Below, piece after piece: positions 6,045 to 12,437 of a stretch of DNA of 17,229 nucleotides. Both the position numbers and the translations under genes were made by a program. Positions within the stretch are counted from its first letter, which is position 1. Each line of letters opens with the position of its first letter. Source of the DNA: VAZQ01 sp036502925 (GTDB lineage: Bacteria; Pseudomonadota; Alphaproteobacteria; Rhizobiales; Xanthobacteraceae); assembly GCA_036502925.1 (NCBI GenBank), contig DASXXS010000329.1, forward strand, positions 1-17,229, in the 5' to 3' direction. A model generated the notes under the pieces. It was given only the letters and a program-made list of their open reading frames with translations. It did no database searches and was not told where the DNA came from.

Positions 6045-7131
6045 GGCGCTTCGCTCCGACCAGATTCAATAAGCCGTCCCGGTCCAATCCCGCAATGCCC
6101 ATGCGCTCGGCGCTGCGCCCATCCGCGGCAAAATCGGTGCCCAGCAGGGTCTGGCCGATCCGCAGCAGAGAGCTTGCGACCGGCACATCGATCCCGGCGA
6201 TCGCGGCCAGGACCACGAACGGCAACAGGCCGTAGCCGAAATCCTCGCGATAATAACGGTGCCCGAGCGAGTCCGGCGCCCTGATGCGGCGATTGGCTTC
6301 GCCCGCCGCGATCGCGCCCGCGAGGTCATCGGTGTCGCGCACCGACGCCTCGACCGTGCCGATCGCCTGCATCTCGGCGACGACGGAAGGCAGCTCGTGT
6401 CCGAAGGCGCGGGCAACCGCGCGCCGCTCGTCATCGAGCGCCCGCATCACGCGCGCCACGCCCGGCGTCATGCCCGAAACGTAGAAGGTGAAATCGCCGC
6501 CCGTCGCCTCGATCCAGGCGGCGGCGAGCACCGCGCCGGGGACATGCAGAACCATGTTCACATTGGCAAGATCGCACGCGAGCACGTCGGGCATGATCTT
6601 GGCGCTGCGGAACAGCGCGCGGGCCGCCGACAGCGCGGCATGGCCGCCGGGCAACGCCGCAACCCGCACGCTCGCAGCCGCCCCCGTGATCGTCACGCGG
6701 CCGGGCGCGTATTTGCGCGCCACGTAAGTGAGCGTGGAAAATTCCGCGATCGGCGGCGGCTCGGCGCCAAGCGTGCGAAAGCCGTGCTGGAACTCCAGCG
6801 CGCCGCCGGTCTGGCCGGGGTCGAGCACAACCGGAATCGTCGCGTGCGCGTGCGCCAGGGCGTGGGCGATGTCGGCGTGGGCGAAGGTCGGCAGGCACAC
6901 GAGAACGACGTCGGCGGCGTCGATCGCCGCGCCCAGGTCGCCGGTGATCAGCTTCGGGCGCGCGAGGCCGCTGCCCAGGACACCCTCGTAGGCGACGCCG
7001 CCCTGTTCCTGAAAACCCGCGAGCGTCTGCGGCGAGCGGCCCCAGAACCTGACCTCGTGACCGGCGGCAACGAGCTCCGCGACCGCGGCCGCCCCGCCTG
7101 CCCCGGCCCCCACCACCGCGACCTTGTGCAT
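6034..7131 (-). CDS. Octopine/nopaline (opine) dehydrogenase family protein
   Basis: This 365-aa enzyme has two domains. The N-terminal Rossmann domain starts at HKVAVVGAGAGGAA (G8, G10, G13) and binds NAD(P). The C-terminal octopine-dehydrogenase domain contains DLANVNMVLHVPG (about 187-199), where Asn192 and His196 fit the N-x-x-x-H catalytic signature. Family members reductively join an amino acid to a 2-oxoacid, or oxidise the product. Length is normal. GGGGAG lies 4 nt before the ATG, a good ribosome site. It is the first gene of the five-gene operon, so the promoter should lie in 7132-7413. Coupling with a DpaA-like enzyme suggests chemistry on an imino or secondary-amine dicarboxylic acid. 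No nicotianamine-synthase-like gene is present, so an opine metallophore route is not shown. Confidence 0.87.
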   Translation of the reverse strand: MHKVAVVGAGAGGAAAVAELVAAGHEVRFWGRSPQTLAGFQEQGGVAYEGVLGSGLARPKLITGDLGAAIDAADVVLVCLPTFAHADIAHALAHAHATIPVVLDPGQTGGALEFQHGFRTLGAEPPPIAEFSTLTYVARKYAPGRVTITGAAASVRVAALPGGHAALSAARALFRSAKIMPDVLACDLANVNMVLHVPGAVLAAAWIEATGGDFTFYVSGMTPGVARVMRALDDERRAVARAFGHELPSVVAEMQAIGTVEASVRDTDDLAGAIAAGEANRRIRAPDSLGHRYYREDFGYGLLPFVVLAAIAGIDVPVASSLLRIGQTLLGTDFAADGRSAERMGIAGLDRDGLLNLVGAKRHGG

Positions 7132-7205
7132 GCTGCTCCCCGTTCAGCGGCGTTCTCGCCGATTTTATCGTCGGCGTCCAATGGCATGCCGCGTGCAACA
7201 CTACT

Positions 7206-7310
7206 TGTCCCGGGTGGAGACCCGGGACCGTTCCAGCCGCCGGAATCCGCGCAACGGTCCCGGCTCATTAGCGCGTTTACGCGCGTCTCCCACGCGCTAT
7301 GGCCGGGACA
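7206..7310. repeat. Highly structured intergenic repeat between divergent genes
   Basis: The element is bounded by the 8-bp inverted repeat TGTCCCGG (7206-7213) and CCGGGACA (7303-7310). Inside are CCCGGGT/ACCCGGG (7209-7215, 7220-7226), GGGACCGTT/AACGGTCCC (7224-7232, 7253-7261), GCGCGT/ACGCGC (7271-7276, 7279-7284) and a second GCGCGT/ACGCGC pair (7281-7286, 7292-7297). Overlapping stems would compete with each other. It looks like a dispersed Bradyrhizobium-type GC-rich palindrome rather than an operator, but its position between the divergent operon and the binding-protein gene means that it could influence either promoter. Confidence 0.6.
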
Positions 7311-7413
7311 GGCATGAGCGGATTGCGATGCTTGTCATCGGCACGGAGCTTGCATCATAGTCCCTCGAAGTGGTCCCTTGAAATTGGTCGCCGTTGAACC
7401 CGAGGGGGAACGA

Positions 7414-8472
7414 ATGCGCGGACCGATCGTCGCCGTTGCTCTGGTCATTGCCGCGCTCGCGGCGTCGCGGGCGTCGGCCGAAACGGTCGAGGACTTTTAT
7501 CGCGGCAAGCGGCTCACCCTGACGGTCGGCTATGGACCCGGCGGAGGCTATGACGTCTTTGCCCGTCTGCTGGCCCGCCATCTCGGCAGGTTCATCCCCG
7601 GCAATCCGCCAATCATCGTGCAGAACATGCCGGGCGCCGGCAGTCTGATCGCGGCCAACTACCTCTATGCGATCGCGCCCAGGGACGGCACCGCATTCGG
7701 CCTCTTCGCCCGCGACATGCCGCTGCTGGGTCTCATGGGCCACAACCCGAATGTCCAGTTCGACCCGCGCAAATTCAATTGGCTGGGTTCGTCGTCGAAC
7801 TTCTCCGACGACGCCTATGTCATGATTGTGCGCGATGACGCCCCGGTGAAATCGATCGGCGAAATGCAGCGGCCCGGCGGCGCGGTGACGGTGCTCGGCG
7901 GCACCGCCGACGGGGCCACCGGCGGGGATGTGCCGCGCATCCTGCAGGATGCGCTGGGCCTCAATATCAAGCTCGTGCTGGGCTATCGCGACAGCGCCGC
8001 GGTCTTCCTGGCCATGGAGCGCGGCGAAGTGAGCGGCCGCACGACCGATCTCTCGGCGATCCAGTCCACCCGACCCGATTGGCTCAAGCCGAACAGCGGA
8101 TTTCGCCTGCTCGTGCAGTACGCCCGCCTCACACGCCACAAGGACTTCCCCGAGGTGCCGACGGCGCGCGAGCTCGCGCGCACGGATTCGGGCCGCGCCT
8201 TGATCGAGTTCACCGAAACGCCTTTGCTTACGATGGCGCGGCCCTATGCGGCGCCACCGGGCGTGCCCGAGGACCGGGTCAAGGCGCTGCAGACGGCATT
8301 TCTCGCCGCCCACCGCGACCCGCAATATCTCGAGGAGGCTGCCAGGCTCGGCATCTATGTCAGCCCGGTGAGCGCGCAAGACATGGGCCGCAGCATCGAG
8401 CAGATGGCGCGGGCGCCGCCGGAATTGTTCGACCAGGTCAGAAAGCTGCTGGCGGGAAACAAGGGCGGCTGA
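7414..8472 (+). CDS. TTT-like (TctC/COG3181 type) periplasmic solute-binding protein, divergent subgroup
   Basis: This 352-aa protein has a clear Sec signal (MRGPIVAVALVIAALAASRASA, about 22 residues, cleavage after ASA). The mature part starts ETVEDFYRGKRLTLTVGYGPGGGYD, a Bug-like ligand loop, followed by IVQNMPGAGSLIAANYLY (family VVxNxPGAGG-type loop) and AIAPRDGTAFGLF. It is longer than the classical members and belongs to the group with the N-terminal DFY-RGK-x-L segment. The start at 7414 is chosen because GAGGGGG lies 6 nt before this ATG and the signal peptide begins there; a TTG at 7378 would add 12 residues. No membrane partners are adjacent. It is divergent from the opine-dehydrogenase operon, so it may supply that pathway's substrate (inference). 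Confidence 0.9.
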   Translation: MRGPIVAVALVIAALAASRASAETVEDFYRGKRLTLTVGYGPGGGYDVFARLLARHLGRFIPGNPPIIVQNMPGAGSLIAANYLYAIAPRDGTAFGLFARDMPLLGLMGHNPNVQFDPRKFNWLGSSSNFSDDAYVMIVRDDAPVKSIGEMQRPGGAVTVLGGTADGATGGDVPRILQDALGLNIKLVLGYRDSAAVFLAMERGEVSGRTTDLSAIQSTRPDWLKPNSGFRLLVQYARLTRHKDFPEVPTARELARTDSGRALIEFTETPLLTMARPYAAPPGVPEDRVKALQTAFLAAHRDPQYLEEAARLGIYVSPVSAQDMGRSIEQMARAPPELFDQVRKLLAGNKGG

Positions 8473-8507
8473 GCGGCTGAACGAGCGTCGCAAGAAAGTC
8501 GATCGCC

Positions 8508-8529
8508 GGCAGGCCCCGCCGCGCCTGCC
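8508..8529 (+). terminator. Possible transcription terminator hairpin after the binding-protein gene
   Basis: GGCAGGC at 8508-8514 pairs with GCCTGCC at 8523-8529, with an 8-nt GC-rich loop, 36 nt after the stop at 8472. A T-rich run occurs only 20 nt further on (8550-8560), so this is not a textbook intrinsic terminator; a Rho-type end is equally possible. Confidence 0.3.
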
Positions 8530-8560
8530 CGTTGCTCGCAGGAATTCTGTTTCCTTTTTT

Positions 8561-8806
8561 CTAAAGCATCGCACCGATATCCGAGGCGCCGGTCGGATAG
8601 GCGAAGACTCGTTGATTTCAAATCGTCGGCCGTGAGATCGCGGAGATTGCGATGCCGAACAGATTGATCACCTCGTCGGCATGCGGCCCGACAAGGTGGG
8701 CACCAAGAATCCGGCCGCTGCTATCCTCGATCAGCGTCTCGTCGCCGTACACGGATTCGCCGACGCGCCGCGCGGTATACCAATCCTCCACTCTGGCGCA
8801 ATTCAC
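8561..8806 (-). pseudogene. Frameshifted C-terminal remnant of a glutathione-reductase-like flavoprotein disulfide oxidoreductase
   Basis: Three minus-strand frames read in sequence give the end of the dimerisation domain of a class I pyridine nucleotide-disulfide oxidoreductase. The pieces are WYTARRVGESVYG plus GRILGAHLVGPHADEV and INLFGIA in one frame (about 8782-8646), then RDLTADDLK in a second (8642-8616), and VFAYPTGASDIGAML in a third (8608-8564), with its TAG stop at 8561-8563. In intact proteins these pieces are contiguous. The first shift lies near 8643-8648 and the second is explained by one extra base near 8609. Upstream of about 8800 similarity is lost and an in-frame stop follows, so FAD- and NAD-binding domains are absent. 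This is a clear non-functional relic. Confidence 0.75.
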
Positions 8807-8969
8807 AACGCAGGCTCGGTCTTTCCTGCCGATTACTTAGGGTGTTCGCTGTACGTAATTTCAAATTTCAGCGTCCAGCGGAATTAACTTTTTGTTCATC
8901 TTGCGCCTAGCGTAAGATGCGGCGTCGGGTGCGGGCCCTCTGTAGTTGTGTAGTTGTAGGCGTAGCCCA

Positions 8970-9143
8970 ATGATTGAACCGGCCGAATGCAGGGAGCGAG
9001 CGAAGGAATGCGCCGACATTGCTCGAACCGAAGCCGACCAGAAATTGAGGTCGGTGTATTCCAACATGGCGCGCAGCTGGGTCATGCTCGCAAATCAGAT
9101 CGAACGGCAGATCCAAGCAACCCTTGACAAGAAATCGGAGTGA
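8970..9143 (+). CDS. Small helical hypothetical protein (57 aa)
   Basis: This small protein, starting MIEPAECRERAKECADIARTE, is helical throughout and charged, with two Cys. The pattern of C-R-x-x-A-K-x-C-x-x-IA-x-x-x-x-D-x-x-L-x-x-x-Y-x-x-MA-x-x-W is one I associate with widespread short hypotheticals of Bradyrhizobium-like genomes. I chose the ATG at 8970 because the longer form starting at 8946 adds an unrelated basic leader. The ribosome site is weak (TAGG). It has no signal peptide and no known function. It ends 17 nt before the convergent monooxygenase gene. Confidence 0.6.
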   Translation: MIEPAECRERAKECADIARTEADQKLRSVYSNMARSWVMLANQIERQIQATLDKKSE

Positions 9144-9145
9144 AT

Positions 9146-9160
9146 GGCCGCCTCGCGGCC
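9146..9160. terminator. Hairpin between convergent stops
   Basis: GGCCGC (9146-9151) and GCGGCC (9155-9160) form a perfect 6-bp stem with a CTC loop, exactly filling the gap between the plus-strand stop at 9143 and the minus-strand stop at 9161. The position suggests a two-way transcription end; the missing T runs keep confidence low. Confidence 0.4.
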
Positions 9161-10396
9161 TCAGTCATCGAGCGGAATGGCGTTCGCCATTTCCAGACTG
9201 TGCATTAGCGCGGCACGCCGCATGTAGCGTCTCGCCGCCTGCGGATCGTCGGCGGTCCGGCGCAGCTCGTCGAACATGGCTTGGCGCACCGCCAGATCAC
9301 GCTCCTCCATGAGCTTCTTGTTCGCGATCGTCTGCGTCTGGATGTACTCGCGCGCCACATGCCGCCGCTGCCGATCGTAGAGATCGAGCAACTCCTCGCC
9401 GTATTCGCCGCGCATGACGCGAGATAATTTCTCCGCCAGATTGACGGCGTCGTGAATGCCGCCATTCATCCCCATGCCGCCGATCGGATTGTTCACATGC
9501 GCGGCGTCGCCGGCGAGCAGGATCCTGCCCTTGCGGAAAGTCGCCGCCACCCGCTGGCTCACGCTGTAGATATTGACGTATTCGATCTCGTAACTGCCGG
9601 GCCTCGGAAAGAACTTCTGCAGCCGCTGCTCGATGCGTTCGCGCGACAGCGCGACCCCGTCCTCCTCGCCGGGCGGCAGCGGAAAGATCGCCCGCCACAG
9701 CCCGCCGGGACTCTCGCCGCGGACCTTGAACAGGTTGCACCACTCGTCCGGGTCGGAGAAATAATTTCGGTAGACCAGATCGCGGTTGACCGTGCCAAAA
9801 TCGAAGGTCGTGGCGATCTTGATGAACTTCTCCGGATAGGTGAAACCGTCGAAGGCGATCCCGGCACATCGGCGGATCGTGCTGTGGCCGCCGTCGCAGC
9901 CGATCACGTAGGCCGCCGACAATCGCTCGCGGCCCGCGGGCGAGCGGGCCTCCACCTCGACCGCGTCCGAGTTTTGGCTGATGGCGGTGACGCCCTGGCC
10001 GAAGCGGACGTCGAAATCGTCGGCATTGGCGTATTCGGCGGCAATCGCGGCGGTCAGCTTGTATTGCTCGTATTGCAGGACGAAGGGAAAGCGAAATTCG
10101 TCGCGCATCAGCGCGAGGTCGAATTCGGCGACAACCGAATTCGTCACCCGGTCATGGAACCGATATTTCTCCGAGACGAGGCCGCGCGGAATGATCTTGC
10201 CGGCAACCCCAAGCGCGTCCAGGAGCTCGAGCGTCGGCGGATGAATCGATGCCGCCCGCTGGTCCTTGACCGGCGCGCCTTCCTGCTCGAACACGGTTAC
10301 CGGAATGCCGCGCTTGTTGAGCGCCAGCGCGCAGACCATCCCCACGGGTCCGGCCCCGACGATGATCACGCGTGCGTTCGGCTTGAGTCCTGCCAT
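9161..10396 (-). CDS. FAD-dependent monooxygenase (group A, aromatic hydroxylase type)
   Basis: This 411-aa flavoprotein hydroxylase is of the PHBH-fold group A type, which uses NAD(P)H and O2 to hydroxylate aromatic rings. The three fingerprints are present: GxGxxG in VIIVGAGPVGMV (G14, G16, G19), the DG motif GCDGGHSTIRR (Asp168-Gly169) and the GD motif LLAGDAAHVNNPIGG (Gly296-Asp297) followed by MGMNGGIHDAVNLAEKL. It resembles the 3-(3-hydroxyphenyl)propionate hydroxylase/PheA-TfdB relatives but is shorter, lacking the C-terminal thioredoxin-like domain. The ATG at 10396 is chosen since homology starts at once; a GTG at 10456 would overlap the upstream gene. It lies 17 nt after the third TTT binding protein, so transport and hydroxylation of one aromatic substrate may be co-expressed (inference). 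Confidence 0.92.
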   Translation of the reverse strand: MAGLKPNARVIIVGAGPVGMVCALALNKRGIPVTVFEQEGAPVKDQRAASIHPPTLELLDALGVAGKIIPRGLVSEKYRFHDRVTNSVVAEFDLALMRDEFRFPFVLQYEQYKLTAAIAAEYANADDFDVRFGQGVTAISQNSDAVEVEARSPAGRERLSAAYVIGCDGGHSTIRRCAGIAFDGFTYPEKFIKIATTFDFGTVNRDLVYRNYFSDPDEWCNLFKVRGESPGGLWRAIFPLPPGEEDGVALSRERIEQRLQKFFPRPGSYEIEYVNIYSVSQRVAATFRKGRILLAGDAAHVNNPIGGMGMNGGIHDAVNLAEKLSRVMRGEYGEELLDLYDRQRRHVAREYIQTQTIANKKLMEERDLAVRQAMFDELRRTADDPQAARRYMRRAALMHSLEMANAIPLDD

Positions 10397-10413
10397 GCGG
10401 TGAACACGAAGTC

Positions 10414-11385
10414 CTACTGAACCTTCAATCCCAGGTCGCGAATGATATCGCGCCACCTTTCGTGGTCCGCCGCAATGATTCTGGCAAATTCGTCGGAACT
10501 ATCGATTTCCGGATCGACCCCCAGGTCGGTCAGCCGCTTGCGGAACTCGGGGTTTCGCTCGGCCGCACCGAGCTCGCGTGACAATGCGTCGATGACGTCC
10601 GGCGGCGTGCGGGCGGGCGCCAGCAGGCCGTTCCAGGTCACCACCTCGGGAGCGGGGAACTGCTCCGCAACGGCGGGCACGTCCGGCAGATACCTCGATC
10701 GCTTTGCCCCGGTGACGGCCAGAAGCTTCACCGTGTCGGTGCCGAAATAGGGCCGCAGCTCCACCGGACTTGCGGCCAGCATCTCGACATGGCCGGCAAG
10801 CAGGTCGGTAAAGGCCGGCAGGACGCCCTTATAGGGCACATGGACCATCGAAAGCCGCGCGCTCCTGAGGAACACTTCCGACGCGAGATGGGTAAGGCTG
10901 CCGGTGCCGGCCGATCCGAATGTGAGCTGGCCGGGTCTCGACCTCACATAGACCGCAAATTCGGCGAGCGAGCTCGCCGGAAACGACTTGCCGACGGTGA
11001 TGATGAACGGCGTGGTCGCCACGATGGAGATCGGCTTGAAATCCTTGAGCGGATCAAAATCGATCTTGTGGGTGAACGGCGCGATCGCAATCTGCGAAAT
11101 GGTCGAGAAAAACAACGTGTAACCGTCAGGCTGTGCGCGCGCAACGCGGCTGGCGGCGAGGATGCCGGCGGCCCCCGGCTCGTTCTCGACAACAAAGCTG
11201 CGGCCGAACGCGGCCTGCAGCCGCTCCGCGGTCAGGCGCGCCAATACGTCGTTGATGCCGCCGGGCGCAAACGGCACCAGCACCACCACCGGGCGTTCCG
11301 GCCAAGCCGCCTGCGCCAGCGTCGGCAGCGCGATGCTCACGGCAAGCACGGCAAGCCTGCAGATGTGGCGAATATCGATTTCCAT
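10414..11385 (-). CDS. TTT (Bug/TctC family) periplasmic solute-binding protein
   Basis: This 323-aa protein has a signal peptide (MEIDIRHICRLAVLAVSIALPTLAQA, cleavage after AQA, about residue 26). Then come the classic Bug motifs: WPERPVVVLVPFAPGGINDVLAR, VVENEPGAAGILAASRVARAQPDGYTLFF, GQLTFGSAGTGSLTHLA and MVHVPYKG. The ATG at 11385 is chosen because it begins the signal peptide; the open frame extends 39 codons further without similarity. It is the second canonical binding protein here and, like the others, lacks TctA/TctB nearby. Gene order with the FAD monooxygenase 17 nt downstream suggests an aromatic carboxylate ligand (inference). Confidence 0.93.
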   Translation of the reverse strand: MEIDIRHICRLAVLAVSIALPTLAQAAWPERPVVVLVPFAPGGINDVLARLTAERLQAAFGRSFVVENEPGAAGILAASRVARAQPDGYTLFFSTISQIAIAPFTHKIDFDPLKDFKPISIVATTPFIITVGKSFPASSLAEFAVYVRSRPGQLTFGSAGTGSLTHLASEVFLRSARLSMVHVPYKGVLPAFTDLLAGHVEMLAASPVELRPYFGTDTVKLLAVTGAKRSRYLPDVPAVAEQFPAPEVVTWNGLLAPARTPPDVIDALSRELGAAERNPEFRKRLTDLGVDPEIDSSDEFARIIAADHERWRDIIRDLGLKVQ

Positions 11386-11450
11386 TTGCCGCCTATCAAT
11401 GTCTCGGGCGCGAAGCCCCTGTCCGCAGGTGCGGCTTTGTTGAGACTTTC

Positions 11451-11870
11451 CTATCGGGAGGCTTGGGGAACGGGCAAAACGTCCTTCGCAGCGCCCTTCC
11501 AACCGCTCTCCGTCACATCGAACACGATTCCTTCCGGCGTCTTGTATTTGACCTCGTAATAGACGTTCGGATCGGTCTCCTTGCGGCCGGTGAGATAGCT
11601 GCCGCCCGCCGCTCGCACCTTCGCGTCGGTCTCATCCAGGCTGTCGACCCACATCCCGAAATGAATGAGGCCGCAGACGTTCTTGCGGTCCTCAAAGCCC
11701 GCGATCGGCTCATCGCCGAAATTCAGGAGGGCGACATTCATGACCCCGTCGGTCATATACACGCCGCGCATGGCATTGCTGGCTCGCCGCATCCCGAACG
11801 CCTTCTCGAAGAAATCCGCGGCGGCCTCGGGATCGCGGACCGAGATGGCGATGTGGCGAAGTCTTGCCAT
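11451..11870 (-). CDS. VOC (glyoxalase-fold) protein
   Basis: This 139-aa single-module vicinal oxygen chelate protein starts MARLRHIAISVRDPEAAADFF, with ADFFEKAFGM as the helix typical of the fold. CGLIHFGMWVDSLDE provides the second metal histidine, and TPEGIVFDVTE the last ligand. The predicted ligands are His6, His70 and Asp118, where Asp replaces the common Glu. A strong ribosome site (AAGGAG, 8 nt before the ATG) fixes the start at 11870; the longer open frame upstream runs into the Nudix gene. It sits in the minus-strand catabolic cluster, 65 nt before the TTT binding-protein gene. Lyase, isomerase and dioxygenase roles are all possible. Confidence 0.88.
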   Translation of the reverse strand: MARLRHIAISVRDPEAAADFFEKAFGMRRASNAMRGVYMTDGVMNVALLNFGDEPIAGFEDRKNVCGLIHFGMWVDSLDETDAKVRAAGGSYLTGRKETDPNVYYEVKYKTPEGIVFDVTESGWKGAAKDVLPVPQASR

Positions 11871-11962
11871 GCGAGTGCTCCTTCGACCCGGCCCCTGGGA
11901 AATCCTCGGAGCATTCCTATAGCAGCCCGGCAAGCCGCACGAAACACATTCCCCGACGCGGC

Positions 11963-12433
11963 TTATCCGCCTCCTGGGCGCAGCCGCTCCAATAACGAAG
12001 TGACAATCGGACGCTGTCCTTTGAGAATCTTGCGCAGCGCTTCGTCGGGCGAAAACCACGCCGCACGATCTGCCTCCGGAAATTCCTGCATCCGGCCCGA
12101 CTTCGGCGGCCACTCCATGGAAAAAAGATTGCTGTGAAACTTGCTCAGATCGAAATCGCCTTCGACCGCCCATGCCGAGATGGTTTTTCCGCTGGGCTGC
12201 TTGAAGCGGCCGAGCTGGATGAAATCTCCGGTCGGCACGCGGCCGGTTTCCTCTTCAAACTCCCGACGCGCGGCGATCAGCGGATCCTCTCCGTCGTCGA
12301 ACAGTCCCTTCGGAATTGACCAGGCACCATCGTCCCGTTTTGCCCAGAAGGGACCTCCCGGATGAACCAGGAGCAGCTCCGGGCCGCGATCTTTCACCCG
12401 ATACATGAGAATGCCGGCGCTTTTCTGAGCCAC
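11963..12433 (-). CDS. Nudix hydrolase
   Basis: This 156-aa protein hydrolyses a nucleoside diphosphate linked to another group. The Nudix box G-x5-E-x7-REU-x-EE-x-GU is complete at 43-65 (GLFDDGE, then REFEEETG) except that Arg65 sits at the last, usually hydrophobic position. The N-terminal SAGILMYRV and the central AWSIPKG are typical of the Ap4A-hydrolase/MutT-like bacterial group with the FSMEWPPKSG insertion. The start is a GTG 4 nt after the Mo-hydroxylase stop, without a good ribosome site, so translation may depend on the upstream gene. It is probably a housekeeping passenger; a link with the catabolic genes is not evident. Confidence 0.9.
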   Translation of the reverse strand: MAQKSAGILMYRVKDRGPELLLVHPGGPFWAKRDDGAWSIPKGLFDDGEDPLIAARREFEEETGRVPTGDFIQLGRFKQPSGKTISAWAVEGDFDLSKFHSNLFSMEWPPKSGRMQEFPEADRAAWFSPDEALRKILKGQRPIVTSLLERLRPGGG

Positions 12434-12437
12434 GATC

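Noticed and set aside
4857..6284. A 475-codon plus-strand open frame over the DpaA-like and tautomerase genes
   Set aside because: The translation is Arg/Ala/His-rich with no domain; it is a shadow of the two real minus-strand genes.
6034..7131. Opine metallophore (staphylopine/pseudopaline-type) biosynthesis
   Set aside because: Only the opine dehydrogenase family is present; there is no nicotianamine-synthase-like gene, histidine racemase, exporter or metal ABC transporter.
8618..8806. Independent 62-aa gene
   Set aside because: It starts at a GTG within homologous sequence and continues in other frames as the end of a flavoprotein; it is part of a pseudogene.
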